The notes: generated by a model from the sequence alone, not told the origin. A DNA stretch of 64,000 bases from Shewanella sp. 10N.286.48.A6 (GCF_002873135.1 NZ_MCVI01000017.1:1-64000), one strand, 5' to 3'. Positions 6,939 through 18,043 are shown, counted from the first letter of the stretch. Made by a program: numbers and translations.

Positions 6939-7898
6939 TTAGAACTTGTGTTCGATACCTACAGCAAAGTAACTTTCGTCGATTGAGATATCCATATCAT
7001 TACCATCAGCATCTTCCACTGTACCCATTGAAGTACGGTCAGTGTAGAAAGCAAATAACTTCGTTGGCTTACCTAGTGAGTAATCTGCGCCAATTGACCA
7101 TGAATCGCCTTTATCTTCCATGTCTTGGTATTGGGCTTTTAGGGTCACGCTGTCAATTTTATAAGCAGCGCTGAGTAAGTAGCCATCTTTGCTATCACCG
7201 CTATCGACTTTTTCTTCTTGTTGGTACATACCGCCAAGTACAAAACCTGCGACTTTACCTTGTACTGTACCACGAACAATATCATAACCTGCAACTTCAG
7301 CATCATAGGCAACCGATGCATAAATTGGGGTTTTCTTCAGCCCTGAGTCACCGTACATTGCAGCGATACTGAAACCATCCTCATCTGCTTGCTTACTGTC
7401 ACCTGATGCAGCGTAAGTCACGCCCGCTTGGAAGTCACCAAACTTAGGCGTTAAGTAAGTTGCGGTTTCTGCTATACGGTTTTCACCAGCAAATAAGTTT
7501 TTCAAATCGCCTGAGTAATCACCAAACTGGTCGACTTTGCCCTGCGACTTTTTCAGCATAGTGTCGTTACGGCCCACCGCGAATGAACCAAAGTCGCCTT
7601 TTAGGCCAACAAACTGATTACGGGCTTTGAAGTTGTTTGAGCTGTCTGAGTCAGTTGCCACTTCATATTCGATAGTATAAAACGCTTCTAAAGAACTATT
7701 TAATTCGAAAGCGCCTTTCACACCAAATCGTGATGCATTGCTTTGCACTCGTGTTTCTGAACCTGAACCGTCATCATTTGATTGAATTGAAACATTGAGC
7801 TTACCGTAAATTTCAAGTGGCTCTGCCGCTTGAGCGGTTGAAAGCGTGGCAGCAGCAATAGCAGAAGCAACTAGCGTTTTATAAAAAGTGTTCATCAT
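6939..7898 (-). CDS. Outer membrane porin
   Basis: A 319-residue Gram-negative porin. It has a signal peptide ending in AQA-A (about residue 24), then alternating amphipathic strands starting EIYGKLNVSIQ and ending in the C-terminal phenylalanine (EHKF) needed for BAM-assisted outer membrane insertion. Acidic turn loops (DADGNDMDIS and similar) suggest extracellular loops. Length fits a 16-strand trimeric general porin. The start could be either of two adjacent ATG codons; AAAGGA lies just before. Its place directly upstream of phoB suggests a phosphate-related role, but no Pho box was found in its own promoter, so phosphate control is not shown. Confidence 0.9.
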   Translation of the reverse strand: MMNTFYKTLVASAIAAATLSTAQAAEPLEIYGKLNVSIQSNDDGSGSETRVQSNASRFGVKGAFELNSSLEAFYTIEYEVATDSDSSNNFKARNQFVGLKGDFGSFAVGRNDTMLKKSQGKVDQFGDYSGDLKNLFAGENRIAETATYLTPKFGDFQAGVTYAASGDSKQADEDGFSIAAMYGDSGLKKTPIYASVAYDAEVAGYDIVRGTVQGKVAGFVLGGMYQQEEKVDSGDSKDGYLLSAAYKIDSVTLKAQYQDMEDKGDSWSIGADYSLGKPTKLFAFYTDRTSMGTVEDADGNDMDISIDESYFAVGIEHKF

Positions 7899-8242
7899 TT
7901 CATCCTTTAGACTTAATAGTTGGTGTTTTACACCTTTTTCTGTGCAGCTAATCAGTTGGAACGAGCAGAAACCTGCTACCTAATAGCTTGGGAACGAGGC
8001 GAATATTGCACACCTTTTGTTGCAGAAATATTTCAAAACAGGACTTTTATTTAGAACAAACTAATTCAATTACAAAACAAGATAATCAACACGCTGAAAA
8101 ATAAAGAAAATATCAATTAAAAGTGATTTATGACAATTTGATGAATTCTGCCATAGCGACAATCATGAAGATTGGGAATGATGGTTTACCCCAGCGCCAC
8201 GATACCGTAAACTGCATTTTTAATTTTCGAAGAGTGTCTTTC

Positions 8243-9154
8243 ATGTGGTTTAAAAATCTCACCCTATATCGTTTTAATAAGCCTTTCAGTACCGATACAG
8301 AGGCACTTGAAACAGCATTAGCTGACTTCACCTTTTCGCCATGCTCAAGCCAAGACATCAGTAAGTTTGGCTTTTCAAATGCATTGGGCAAAAAAGGCCA
8401 AGCGTTAGTTCACAGCGCTGAAAACCGTCATTTAATTTGTGTCACTAAAGAAGAAAAGATCCTGCCTGGCCAAGTGATCAAAGAAGCGCTTGATGAAAAA
8501 GTAGCGTTAATCGAAGATCAAGAAAGCCGCAAAGTGACCAAGAAAGAAAAAGATGCGATGAAAGAAGAAATAACCATGACGCTATTGCCTCGTGCTTTTT
8601 CTCGTCGTAGTCAAACCCATGCGTTAATCATGCCTGAGTTAGAAATGATTTTAGTGGACAGCTCAAGCGCCACTAAAGCTGAAGAATTATTAGCTTTATT
8701 ACGCAAAGCCTTAGGCAGCCTACCGGTTGTGCCGCTGCACTTTACTACGCCAGTAGAAACCACGTTAACCGAATGGTTAAGAAACGGCGCATCACCACAA
8801 CCTTTTGAAATGCAAGATGAAGCTGAGCTTAAGTCTGATTCAGATGAAGGCGGCATTGTGCGCTTTAAGCAGCAAGTACTGCAAGAAGATGAAGTATTAG
8901 CCCATTTAGCGACCGGCAAACAAGTACATAAACTGTCATTGCATTTTGCTAAGTCGATTGCGTTTTTATTACAGTCTGATGCCAGCGTTAAGCGCCTTAA
9001 GTTCTCTGAAGAATTTAGAGCTGCTACCGATGATGTGGGCACAGAAGATCCCTTGGCGAAACTGGATGCCGATTTTGCATTAATGGGCGGCGAGCTAGTC
9101 GCATTTATTAATGCGATGAAACAGGCATTAGGGCCTATTGAAGAAAATATCTAA
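8243..9154 (+). CDS. rdgC: Recombination-associated protein RdgC
   Basis: A 303-residue protein matching RdgC along its whole length ([11 protein letters not shown] start, [51 protein letters not shown]). RdgC is a ring-shaped dimer that binds double-stranded DNA and restrains RecA filament formation. The reading frame is open 40 codons further upstream, but family alignment places the start at 8243 with a weak GAG ribosome site. It stands alone, followed by a clear terminator. Confidence 0.95.
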   Translation: MWFKNLTLYRFNKPFSTDTEALETALADFTFSPCSSQDISKFGFSNALGKKGQALVHSAENRHLICVTKEEKILPGQVIKEALDEKVALIEDQESRKVTKKEKDAMKEEITMTLLPRAFSRRSQTHALIMPELEMILVDSSSATKAEELLALLRKALGSLPVVPLHFTTPVETTLTEWLRNGASPQPFEMQDEAELKSDSDEGGIVRFKQQVLQEDEVLAHLATGKQVHKLSLHFAKSIAFLLQSDASVKRLKFSEEFRAATDDVGTEDPLAKLDADFALMGGELVAFINAMKQALGPIEENI

Positions 9155-9189
9155 ATTTGTAACTTCACTTTAGTGGTTTAATCAAATTT

Positions 9190-9236
9190 AAAAGCCCAAC
9201 AGAATTTATTTCTATTGGGCTTTTTTGTAGCAACTT
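9190..9236 (+). terminator. Terminator of rdgC
   Basis: AAAAGCCCAA (9190-9199) pairs with TTGGGCTTTT (9225-9234), followed by further T residues. It also faces the convergent M61 peptidase gene. Confidence 0.8.
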
Positions 9237-9283
9237 TCTATGCTTTTAATCAAAAAATTGATTAAAACTATTAATATACTAGC

Positions 9284-11089
9284 TTATTTAGCAAACTCAC
9301 CTTGCTCATCAAATGGCCAGTCAATGCCTAACCAAGCTTTAAGAAAGGCCTTTTGTGCAGCCGTTGGTGAATCAACACTGATTATGGCTAGCTCACCTTT
9401 AGGTTGCTCACCTAAGGTTAACTCAAGCTGCTTTAAGGTGTCGTTATTAAACAGGCTTACGTTAATGGTGTCTTGCGGGCTGAAATCTTCTAAGCGCTTT
9501 TTAAAGCCCGCGGCAGTGACTTTTAAACCGTTAATGGCTACCACTTCATCGCCAGCAACAATACCCGCCAACCATGCAGGGCTGTTACGGCTGACATGGG
9601 ATAGTGTTAAATCATCATGCTGACCCGATAACGTCATACCGCTGTAAACAGTCGACTTTGGCTCTTTGCCATAGGATATCGCTAAACCCGCTTGTGCCAG
9701 TAAGGTATCAAAATCTAAGCTGAATGGCTGGGTAATATGCTGCTGCCACCAAGGCTGATAATCTTTACCTGCCAGCGTCTTTAAAATACCTTTTACATCA
9801 TCAACGCTATAGCCTTTAGGCAGTTTATGGCCACGGTATAATTGACGATGAACATCACGATACGAATGCGCTAACTGGGTGTCTTTCAATAAATTAAAAT
9901 CCAGTGACAACGACGCCAAGTAGCCTTCAGAATAGATATTGACCCCATGGTTAATGGCATAATCACCGCCAGTATTGGTCCACTCATTTAAACTGGCTTG
10001 CGCAACCGATTGTATTTCACGACCCGGTTTATGCAGGTTGTTATTTATCCGTTTGGCTAAATCGGCAAAAAACTCTTTCGGGGTAATGACATCGGCTCGC
10101 AATAATAACTGATTTTGAAAATAACTGGTTGAGCCTTCAGCCATCCATAATAACTCTGTCATGCTGGCATTTTGGTAATCATAAGGCACTAGGCCCTGTG
10201 GGCGATAAGCTTTGACATTCCAAGTATGGATAAACTCGTGAGATGCTGTGCTGATAAAGCGCAGGTAATCTTTACGTTCTCTAAAGTTAAAGCGTGGCAA
10301 TTGAATAATGGTTGAATTTAAATGCTCAGTGGCGCCTCGTGCGCCACTGGTGGCATGCACCATATACACATAACGCTCAAACGGGTAGTCATCCCAAATC
10401 ACCTCAGCTTGGCTGCTGATTTTGGTTAAATCTGTAACGATTTGCTGAGCATCGTAATTACCTTCACCCCAAAAAACCAGTTCATATTCACGACCGTCAG
10501 CTGTAAAGCGATAATGGGCGTTTTCACCGGTTTCAATTGGCGAGTCAATTAACACATCATAGTTATCAGCAATAAATGAATGGGCTTTGCTGCCCTGTGC
10601 CATACCTGAATAACTGTTCCAGCCTTGGGGCACATTCATTGAAACCAACACATTGTCATCACGAAACTCTGGGCTATACATAAACACCCCACTGGCATCG
10701 ATATAAGCATGTGAGCTATCAATATGACGCACCCGAGTACCTAAATCATTGGCATACAACTGATAGCTGACATTAACTGCAGTCGGTTTTGACAAATTCA
10801 CTTGCCATTCCCCCGTCTCAGTACGCTGCCATGGTAACACTTGGCCCTGTTCATCTGTTGCTGTAAATGAGCGAACCCCATCAGCTAACGGCAGCACTGC
10901 ATATTTTCCCGTACGCCAAACGGGTAAATTGACCGTTAAATTCTCAGCTGAAGATGTAGGGAAACTAACATTCACTTGGGCTAAATGGTGCTGTGGCTGA
11001 GTCAAATCGATTTGGTAACTAACTTGGGCAAGGCTGCTGGCGCTAAAAAGTAAGCTGGCAGATAAAATAGTCAATTTTTTGGCTTTCAC
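9284..11089 (-). CDS. M61-family glycyl aminopeptidase with PDZ domain
   Basis: A 601-residue exported protein. A signal peptide (about 1-21, ending SLA-Q) is followed by an N-terminal beta domain, then a zinc peptidase core with HEFIH at 284-288 and the third ligand E317 in WMAEGST, and a PDZ domain at about 480-560. This is the M61 (glycyl aminopeptidase) architecture, related to the thermolysin-like gluzincins. It likely trims peptides with N-terminal glycine or small residues in the periplasm. It is convergent with rdgC and divergent from the TPR gene at 11243. Confidence 0.9.
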   Translation of the reverse strand: MKAKKLTILSASLLFSASSLAQVSYQIDLTQPQHHLAQVNVSFPTSSAENLTVNLPVWRTGKYAVLPLADGVRSFTATDEQGQVLPWQRTETGEWQVNLSKPTAVNVSYQLYANDLGTRVRHIDSSHAYIDASGVFMYSPEFRDDNVLVSMNVPQGWNSYSGMAQGSKAHSFIADNYDVLIDSPIETGENAHYRFTADGREYELVFWGEGNYDAQQIVTDLTKISSQAEVIWDDYPFERYVYMVHATSGARGATEHLNSTIIQLPRFNFRERKDYLRFISTASHEFIHTWNVKAYRPQGLVPYDYQNASMTELLWMAEGSTSYFQNQLLLRADVITPKEFFADLAKRINNNLHKPGREIQSVAQASLNEWTNTGGDYAINHGVNIYSEGYLASLSLDFNLLKDTQLAHSYRDVHRQLYRGHKLPKGYSVDDVKGILKTLAGKDYQPWWQQHITQPFSLDFDTLLAQAGLAISYGKEPKSTVYSGMTLSGQHDDLTLSHVSRNSPAWLAGIVAGDEVVAINGLKVTAAGFKKRLEDFSPQDTINVSLFNNDTLKQLELTLGEQPKGELAIISVDSPTAAQKAFLKAWLGIDWPFDEQGEFAK

Positions 11090-11242
11090 TCTCGATTCCT
11101 TCTGTTATTATTCTTGTTATGTTTTTAAGGACTTGTAATTAAATTTCTTCCCTTAAGGCGCGCAGTATAACAAGTACAGTGAGTTCACTCACCTAGTAAC
11201 AATAAAAGCTTACAAAAATTATAATAAGGTTGCTCATTCTTC

Positions 11243-13399
11243 ATGCGAAAACTCATCAGTGGTTTACTCAGCTTAATATTACTGTCGGCCTTTCCTGTTG
11301 TTGCGGATACCTTTATCGAAGCTGAAATTGAGTTTAATGAACGCCCAGTTCAGTTGTTTGAGCAACTGCAGAAAAAAACCAACTTCCCATTATCATTTAA
11401 CAACCGCCAGCAATTTGAACAACTGGCTGAAGAGTTAAAATACCAACCTAAGCAATTACAAAGAGATTTAGCGACCCTAGCAAGATTATATTTACAATCA
11501 ACCATCACAGCCCCTAATGAAGTCAGTCATGCCCGCTTATTAACCAGGCAACTTGAATCAATCGCTATTAGCCCGCTAGATGAAGCAAAAATTTTACTCT
11601 TAGAAGGAAGAATAAGAGGAAGAGAGGATCAGCAATATCAGCAAAGTATCATTCTGTTCAAAGAGGCATTAAACAAAATAGCCTCACTCAACGACAGCGA
11701 AGCCATGACCTTTAAATTTGTGTTACAAGGTTATTTAAGCATCATGAATAGCTTGCTAAAACAAGATACCCAAGCCATGTATCACTACAAACAGTATCGT
11801 GACCTTGCCTACCAAATGCGGGTGGATTATTTCATTGCCCAAGCTGAAACCGCTTTAGGTAAGTTCTATGTTAATAAGCAGCAACTGGCGAAGGCATTAC
11901 AGCACTATAACGAAGCATTTCGTATTACCAGTCGATTAGACACCCCAGTGCTACATGCACACACTCAATTTCAGTTATCACGATTATATCGAGATCTAGG
12001 CCAATGGGATGAAGCCCTAAAAAATGCCAACAATGCCGCCATTAGTTTTCAGCAGCTAGGACAACAAGCCTTCCAATCAAAGGCCCTAACAGTCATAGCC
12101 ATGGTTTATGGCATGCAAAAACAATGGAATAAAGCTATTGATTACTACCTTAATGCCCAACAAATTGATCAACAAAATGGTCATCTCATTGGTCAAGCCC
12201 TTAACTTTCATAATATCGGCGAAGCCTACTTTTATTTAGATGATTATCAGTCATCCCTCAATTACTTGACCATGGCCAATGAAATTTTTAAAGCCAGAAA
12301 GGTATTACACTACTTAGTGTATAACGAGTTATTGTTTGCTCAGGTAAGCTCAAAACAGCAGCAATGGCAGCAAACCATTACACATGCTGAGGCAGCGCTA
12401 GAGATAGCAGAATCAAAACAACTGATTGATGCCCAAAAAGAAGCCTTAGAATACCTTTCCGTTGCTTATCGTAAAGTGGATGACATTTCCTCTACCCTTG
12501 AGGTAATGGATAAAATGGTTGCCATTAGCCAAAGTGAACAAGAGTCACCAGTCAATGACATGGTTCATTCAAGCTTAAACGAAGAAAAATTCAAATTAGA
12601 AATTAGAAATTTACAGCAAAAACTCACTCACTACATGGGTGATAACAAGGACCAGCAAAAGGCTATTATAATCCTGTTTGCGGTGATATTTATCTTTGCC
12701 TTTTTATGGTTTGTCAGCCTAAAAAAATTAAATCGTGCCAAACAAACCTGCCAAACCTTACGACAGTTATCCGTACAAGAACCACTGACACAACTGAATG
12801 GTTACCAGGCCTTAATTAATTTACTTTCAAGTGCCCGTTCACCCAAAACGCTGGCTTTAGTGAATATACGCGCCCTGGCTAATATTGATATTAATCTGGG
12901 TTTATCTGAATATAAGGCGATTACAGTATCCCTTAGTAAACAATTAGAACTGGATTTACATTGTGAAGTGTTCATCATCAAGCCGGGTGAATTTGGCTTA
13001 TGTTTCTCAGACGAGTTATCAGCCCAGCAAACATTAACCAACTTACAAGCACAGCTAGCTGCAATCACCATTGCCAATAAAAGCAATATACCTAATTTTT
13101 CAGATATTAGTGAGCAGCCATTACACGCCATTATGGGCCACGTTAACTTGCCATTACTGGCCAATCCGGATGTAAGATTAACGGCACAATTACAATATGA
13201 AACGGTGCAATATGCCCTCGCGGCGGCAAAAAGCCTCAATGAGGATCAAACCTATGTCAGTATTCGCAGCTTAAATTTTGCCCCTGCGGCGATATTTTTT
13301 AAACCCTTGTATTTAAATTTAACCCATGCACTGCAAAGAGGCATAATTAGGGCTGAAACAAATCGTCAAGCTGCCGATATTAAGTGGCCAACCGGTTGA
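11243..13399 (+). CDS. TPR-repeat membrane protein with degenerate GGDEF domain
   Basis: A 718-residue protein. A signal peptide (about 1-21) leads to a periplasmic region with several tetratricopeptide repeats (about 100-430), a short helical linker, one membrane helix (about 473-495) and a cytoplasmic C-terminal domain that aligns with GGDEF domains (opening EPLTQLNGYQAL). The signature GGDEF is KPGEF (580-584) and the usual metal-binding residues are not preserved, so diguanylate cyclase activity is unlikely. It could act as a sensor or partner rather than an enzyme. The next gene, 163 bases downstream on the same strand, is an intact cyclase, so a functional link is plausible. No gene name is recognised. 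Confidence 0.8.
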   Translation: MRKLISGLLSLILLSAFPVVADTFIEAEIEFNERPVQLFEQLQKKTNFPLSFNNRQQFEQLAEELKYQPKQLQRDLATLARLYLQSTITAPNEVSHARLLTRQLESIAISPLDEAKILLLEGRIRGREDQQYQQSIILFKEALNKIASLNDSEAMTFKFVLQGYLSIMNSLLKQDTQAMYHYKQYRDLAYQMRVDYFIAQAETALGKFYVNKQQLAKALQHYNEAFRITSRLDTPVLHAHTQFQLSRLYRDLGQWDEALKNANNAAISFQQLGQQAFQSKALTVIAMVYGMQKQWNKAIDYYLNAQQIDQQNGHLIGQALNFHNIGEAYFYLDDYQSSLNYLTMANEIFKARKVLHYLVYNELLFAQVSSKQQQWQQTITHAEAALEIAESKQLIDAQKEALEYLSVAYRKVDDISSTLEVMDKMVAISQSEQESPVNDMVHSSLNEEKFKLEIRNLQQKLTHYMGDNKDQQKAIIILFAVIFIFAFLWFVSLKKLNRAKQTCQTLRQLSVQEPLTQLNGYQALINLLSSARSPKTLALVNIRALANIDINLGLSEYKAITVSLSKQLELDLHCEVFIIKPGEFGLCFSDELSAQQTLTNLQAQLAAITIANKSNIPNFSDISEQPLHAIMGHVNLPLLANPDVRLTAQLQYETVQYALAAAKSLNEDQTYVSIRSLNFAPAAIFFKPLYLNLTHALQRGIIRAETNRQAADIKWPTG

Positions 13400-13562
13400 G
13401 TTAACAACTCACGTGATTTACGCTCAAATAACACACAAGTCAATGATATATATCAAAAAAGCAAACAAAAATTGTGTGTAAACAAGTAATTAGTGGTATT
13501 GTTATCCAATATAGTTAATTGGACTAATAACAAATTTATTTTTCTCAAGGAAGGCTTACAGC

Positions 13563-15119
13563 ATGCAAGACTCTTCAGCAGCGGTGTCACAAGTTTCATT
13601 ATTAAAACAAAAGCTCAACGCCGCTAAATTAGCTATCGAAGAAATTCATGATGATCGTAGTGAAAAATTACGCACCTTAATTCAATTTTTAGGACACTTA
13701 AGCTTAGCGTGCAAGGGCCAAAATCTTGAATTAGATAATCGCCTTGCCAAACTGAGACATCATTTACAGGGTTTTGAGCAAATAGATGAAGCCTTGCCTG
13801 AATTGGTGGGTATTGAGCGGTTATTAAAGGCACAATATAGCCAAACAATGACTAGCCTTGAAGAGAGTCGCAACAGCCTGTCCCGGGTGATCAGCCAGAT
13901 TCAGCGGGTTGATTCTGCCCCTGATGAAATCAAAAAAGAAATTAATTACTTTAAAAAAGATCTTAATAAGCCGATCCATACCATTTGGGAATATATTCCT
14001 AAGGTGGAACAAGTTATCGGCTTTTACGAGCAAATTCTTCAGCAAAAGTTTGCCAATGCTGATGACCATGTCATTTTGCCTCAACACTTAATTTTAGCAA
14101 AAGAGTTAGCCCAAAAAATATCTGAGATAGAATTCAGAAAAGAGCAACGTGATCAAATTCTGGTCATGAAAGAAGTGCTTATGGGTGATATTAAGCTCAA
14201 TACTTTACTTGAGTCATATCAAACAATACTGAGCTTTTTACTGAATAACATTGCCCGAGAAAAAACCGCCTCTCAGGATTTTCTGTATACCTTAAATGAT
14301 GCGATTAGCATAGTTCGTGATGTGGTCAATAATACTGCAAACAATAACGAGCGTTCACAACAAATTAAAACTCAGCTTAATAAAGAAATTAACCTGCGGG
14401 TTGATAATGCTGACGGTATTGTCGATGACGTCGATGATATCATCGCGCTAAAAACTGAGCTGACCGTCCAACTTGCTTCATTACGAGATGCATTAAACCG
14501 TAAAGAAGCCCTTGAAACTCGTGAGCAATCACTGCTACGTAAATCCGTTGAGTCGATGAAAAAAGAGCTAAGCTCTATTACTAAAGAAGCCAACAGCTAC
14601 AAAGAAAAACTGTTTGAGCATCAAAAACTCAACCTATTAGACCCATTAACCCAACTGCCAAATCGTGCTGCATTAGAAGATAGAATGGAGCAAGAGTATA
14701 GAAACCATAAACGCTTTAATAGTCCATTATGGGTGGCGGTAACTGATATTGATTACTTTAAGACAGTCAATGACAGTTTTGGTCATAGTACCGGTGATAA
14801 AACCCTGCAAGTCATTTCCATGGCGCTAAAAAACTCCCTTAGAGAAAGTGAGTTTGTTGCCCGTTATGGCGGCGAAGAATTTGTTTTATTGCTACCAGAT
14901 GTCAATGAAGAGCATATTGGTCTATTGTTAAATCGGGTCAAAGATAAAATTAAGAATATTCCATTTAAGTTTAAAAATCAGAGAATTACTGTGACATTAT
15001 CCATAGGTGCAGCTCAGGTCATGGAAAACGAACGTATCGAAGAAACCTTTGAACGTGCTGATGCTGCACTTTATAAAGCCAAAAATAATGGTCGAGATAG
15101 AGTTGTAATCGATATCTAG
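13563..15119 (+). CDS. Diguanylate cyclase (GGDEF)
   Basis: A 518-residue soluble protein that makes cyclic di-GMP from two GTP. The N-terminal 330 residues are almost all helical with coiled-coil stretches and no recognised sensor domain; the C-terminal GGDEF domain (about 355-518) begins [13 protein letters not shown] and carries GGEEF at 436-440 with the D-x-D metal-site sequence TDIDYFK. The position of the inhibitory RxxD site reads RESE, so product inhibition may be weakened. No membrane segment is seen. AAGGAAGG precedes the ATG. It is followed 31 bases later by ppnN, which may be co-transcribed. Confidence 0.92.
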   Translation: MQDSSAAVSQVSLLKQKLNAAKLAIEEIHDDRSEKLRTLIQFLGHLSLACKGQNLELDNRLAKLRHHLQGFEQIDEALPELVGIERLLKAQYSQTMTSLEESRNSLSRVISQIQRVDSAPDEIKKEINYFKKDLNKPIHTIWEYIPKVEQVIGFYEQILQQKFANADDHVILPQHLILAKELAQKISEIEFRKEQRDQILVMKEVLMGDIKLNTLLESYQTILSFLLNNIAREKTASQDFLYTLNDAISIVRDVVNNTANNNERSQQIKTQLNKEINLRVDNADGIVDDVDDIIALKTELTVQLASLRDALNRKEALETREQSLLRKSVESMKKELSSITKEANSYKEKLFEHQKLNLLDPLTQLPNRAALEDRMEQEYRNHKRFNSPLWVAVTDIDYFKTVNDSFGHSTGDKTLQVISMALKNSLRESEFVARYGGEEFVLLLPDVNEEHIGLLLNRVKDKIKNIPFKFKNQRITVTLSIGAAQVMENERIEETFERADAALYKAKNNGRDRVVIDI

Positions 15120-15150
15120 TATCTACTGCAACTCTACCAAGGAGTTGCAT

Positions 15151-16512
15151 ATGATAATAAAGATCAGCCCTAGAGGCAGCTTAGATCAACTTTCGCAAAT
15201 GGAGGTTGATCGCCTCAAGCAAAGTGCTAAAAATGAGTTATACCAACTACTGCGAAACTGCTCACTGGCAGTGCTTGCCTCCGGTTTAAAAAGTGATAAT
15301 TCTGACGCTTTATTCAAGCGCTACGCCAATTTTCATATCAATGTGCTGCAACGTGAACGCGGCTTATTACTAGAGCTCATCAACCCGCCAACACAAGCCT
15401 TCGTTGATGGTGAAATCATTGCAGGGATCCAAGAACATCTTTTTGCTGTGCTTCGCGATATCGTCTATATCGACAATAAATATGACAATCTAAAGCACAT
15501 CAATCTCACCAATGCCAGCCACATTACCAATGTGGTATTTGATATCTTGCGTAATGCCAGAGTCATTTCACCGATGATCGATCCTAATGTCATAGTGTGT
15601 TGGGGCGGACACAGCATTAACCCCATAGAGTATCAATACACCCGTGAAGTAGGCTATGAGTTGGGGTTAAGAGCGTTAGATATTTGCACCGGTTGTGGTC
15701 CAGGCGCAATGGAAGGCCCAATGAAAGGCGCCGCCATTGGTCATGCCAAACAGCGCATTAAAGATGCCCGCTATATTGGCTTAACCGAGCCCAGTATTAT
15801 TGCTGCAGAGCCCCCGAATCAAATAGTCAATGAGCTGGTGATAATGCCAGATATCGAAAAACGCTTAGAGGCCTTTGTCCGTTTAGGCCATGGTATTGTT
15901 ATCTTTCCCGGCGGCGCTGGCACCGCTGAAGAGCTGCTTTATATTTTGGGTATTTTGCTTAATCCCGCCAATGCCCAGCTGCCCTTTCCACTGATTTTAA
16001 CCGGCCCTAAACAAAGTGCGGACTACTTCACTGAAATAGATGACTTTATCGGCGCTACCCTTGGTCAGCAGGCCCGAGATAAATACCAAATCATTATTGA
16101 TGATCCTGTAAAGGTAGCGCAGCTGATGAAACAAGGCATGAGCGATGTAAAAGCCATGCGTAAACAACTTGGTGATGCTTACCAATACCAGTGGGCGCTG
16201 AAAATAGAACCTGAATTTCAACTGCCTTTTGAGCCAAATCACGAGGTCATGAAAAACCTGCACCTGTTTTTTCATCCGAACAAAGCTGAGTTAGCGGCCA
16301 GTTTACGGCGGGCGTTTTCAGGCATTGTTGCCGGTAATGTCAAAAGTGAGACCATTAAACTTATTGAAGACTTAGGTCCATTTGAGATAAGTGGTGATGA
16401 GCGGCTGATGACCATGATGGATAAACTGCTTGCTGCGTTCGTAACGCAACAAAGAATGAAACTGCCAGGCAGCGAATATACTCCTTGCTATCGCATCAAT
16501 AATAAAAAATAG
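15151..16512 (+). CDS. ppnN: Nucleotide 5'-monophosphate nucleosidase PpnN
   Basis: A 453-residue protein matching PpnN (YgdH) end to end, including ISPRGS at the start, [13 protein letters not shown] and the LOG-type motif PGGAGTAEE, and the conserved tail MKLPGS. PpnN hydrolyses the N-glycosidic bond of purine and pyrimidine monophosphates for base salvage; in E. coli it is controlled by (p)ppGpp. AAGGAG lies 6 bases before the ATG at 15151, which settles the start over an in-frame TTG two codons earlier. xni follows on the same strand, as in E. coli. Confidence 0.95.
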   Translation: MIIKISPRGSLDQLSQMEVDRLKQSAKNELYQLLRNCSLAVLASGLKSDNSDALFKRYANFHINVLQRERGLLLELINPPTQAFVDGEIIAGIQEHLFAVLRDIVYIDNKYDNLKHINLTNASHITNVVFDILRNARVISPMIDPNVIVCWGGHSINPIEYQYTREVGYELGLRALDICTGCGPGAMEGPMKGAAIGHAKQRIKDARYIGLTEPSIIAAEPPNQIVNELVIMPDIEKRLEAFVRLGHGIVIFPGGAGTAEELLYILGILLNPANAQLPFPLILTGPKQSADYFTEIDDFIGATLGQQARDKYQIIIDDPVKVAQLMKQGMSDVKAMRKQLGDAYQYQWALKIEPEFQLPFEPNHEVMKNLHLFFHPNKAELAASLRRAFSGIVAGNVKSETIKLIEDLGPFEISGDERLMTMMDKLLAAFVTQQRMKLPGSEYTPCYRINNKK

Positions 16513-16694
16513 CACATGTTATATTGCTTTACTTTGCCGTCTACATCTTGCTTTTTAATTAAGTAGCGCTTAAATAGCCATTGATTCCACTGTTAAAAAC
16601 AAGCCGTAAGGTTTAAGCTCAAGGACGGTTAATTTATAATTAAATCATACAGTGGCTCAATGTGAGCGACCTTACTGCAAACGAAAAGAAAACC

Positions 16695-17453
16695 ATGAAT
16701 AAATTACTCATTATCGATGGCCTTAATCTTGTTAGGCGTATTCATGCGGTATTGCCAGATGAAACGGATATCGTCAGTGTTAAAGAGCGCACACTGTCAG
16801 CATGTAAAAAATTACTTAAACATCACCAACCAACTCATGCCATTATGGTGTGGGACGGTGATGAAGAATCGTGGCGTAAACAGCTCTACCCTGATTATAA
16901 AAAAGGCCGTAAGCCTATGCCTGTCGCTTTAAAGGCTGGCCTTGAAGATATCAAAACCGCTCTGGCCATTGAACATGTTCAATCCCATGATGCCGTTTCA
17001 GAGGCCGATGATGTGATTGCCACCTTGGCCACTAAAATTGCTGAAAATAACGGTCAGGCCATCATAGTGTCAACCGACAAAGGGTTTGGGCAACTGATGC
17101 ATAGCAATATTGTTATTTGGGATCATTTCAAGCAGCAATATTTTGATATAAAAGCCTTAGAGAAAAAGCTCGCCGTGCAGCAAAATCAAATTTTAGACTT
17201 TATCGCGCTTGCGGGAGACGCGGGGAATAAAGTTCCTGGTATTACCGGTATTGGGCCAAAATCAGCAGCGGATTTATTAAACAAGTTTAGAAGCTTGGCA
17301 AACTTATACCAGTCACTGGATAATCTTGGTGCGAAACAAGCGCTAAAATTATCAGAGGGCAAAGAGATGGCAAGAATCAGTTATAAATTGGCGCAACTGC
17401 AATGCCATATGCCGCTAAACATTAACCTCAAGCAGTTTAGAGTAGTTAGCTAA
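16695..17453 (+). CDS. xni: Flap endonuclease Xni (exonuclease IX)
   Basis: A 252-residue 5'-nuclease-like protein: N-terminal IDGLNLVRRIH, the acidic patch EADD, STDKGFGQL, and the helix-hairpin-helix VPGITGIGPKSA. Length equals the E. coli protein. Xni acts on flap DNA structures and resembles the 5' nuclease domain of DNA polymerase I, but lacks several of its acidic metal ligands. The frame extends 11 codons upstream to a GTG; the ATG at 16695 agrees with homologues although its ribosome site is weak. Confidence 0.92.
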   Translation: MNKLLIIDGLNLVRRIHAVLPDETDIVSVKERTLSACKKLLKHHQPTHAIMVWDGDEESWRKQLYPDYKKGRKPMPVALKAGLEDIKTALAIEHVQSHDAVSEADDVIATLATKIAENNGQAIIVSTDKGFGQLMHSNIVIWDHFKQQYFDIKALEKKLAVQQNQILDFIALAGDAGNKVPGITGIGPKSAADLLNKFRSLANLYQSLDNLGAKQALKLSEGKEMARISYKLAQLQCHMPLNINLKQFRVVS

Positions 17454-17479
17454 CCATTAATGAAGCAAGGAATCGCCTG

Positions 17480-17959
17480 ATGAAATCTAAAGTGTCATAT
17501 TTAATCGCAACCATCTTTATTGCATATGTCACTTTTGTTATTTTCGTTATATTTGTCTACGAGACTCGGCCAGAAGATCGCAGCTGGCAAGAACGCCAAG
17601 AGTTTAACCATAAAATGCTTAGCGAAATTATAATTGGCCAAACTATTGATAGCATTAGGCAACTAATGGGCCGAGCCGATTTTTCAGAGGCCAAAGCATC
17701 ATCTGATGGCAGCTTTCAAATTATGTTTTACCGCACTCACCATGTCACCTCCGACGGTCAAACCACTAAAGATGAATGCACGCCGCTGTTATTTAAAGAT
17801 GGTGAGCTGATTGCTTGGGGGCAAGAAACCTATGAGCAATTTCTGCAAATACCGATTATCGCTATCGCACCTCAAACTGAAACCGATCTTAACGCGATAC
17901 AAACCAGTCCAATTCCCGCAGAGCAAGGCATAGAAACAGCAATAACTTCAGAACAGTAA
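17480..17959 (+). CDS. Membrane-anchored DUF3192-like protein
   Basis: A 159-residue protein with one N-terminal membrane helix (about 7-27) and a soluble domain (about 45-125) containing the segment GQTIDSIRQLMGRADF, similar to DUF3192 and to SmpA/OmlA-like folds. The last 35 residues are low in complexity. Function is unknown. AAGGAATCGCCTG precedes the ATG. It follows xni by 26 bases and may be in the same transcript. Confidence 0.6.
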   Translation: MKSKVSYLIATIFIAYVTFVIFVIFVYETRPEDRSWQERQEFNHKMLSEIIIGQTIDSIRQLMGRADFSEAKASSDGSFQIMFYRTHHVTSDGQTTKDECTPLLFKDGELIAWGQETYEQFLQIPIIAIAPQTETDLNAIQTSPIPAEQGIETAITSEQ

Positions 17960-17976
17960 CCGCTCAGCTGAACCCA

Positions 17977-18016
17977 TAAAAAATGCCACTGTATATCGCT
18001 ATCAGTGACATTTTTA
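17977..18016. terminator. Bidirectional terminator between convergent genes
   Basis: AAAAATG pairs with CATTTTT around an inner CACTG/CAGTG stem with one mismatch, between the DUF3192-like gene and the S9 peptidase gene. Confidence 0.7.
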
Positions 18017-18043
18017 GTTCAATATTAGATTGAATTGTAATCG

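Noticed and set aside
12802..13239. 145-codon antisense frame inside the TPR/GGDEF-like gene
   Set aside because: Cysteine- and serine-rich shadow of the real gene on the opposite strand.
13563..15119. Chemoreceptor or histidine kinase because of the long helical N-terminus
   Set aside because: No membrane segments, HAMP, or kinase motifs; the C-terminus is a clear GGDEF domain.
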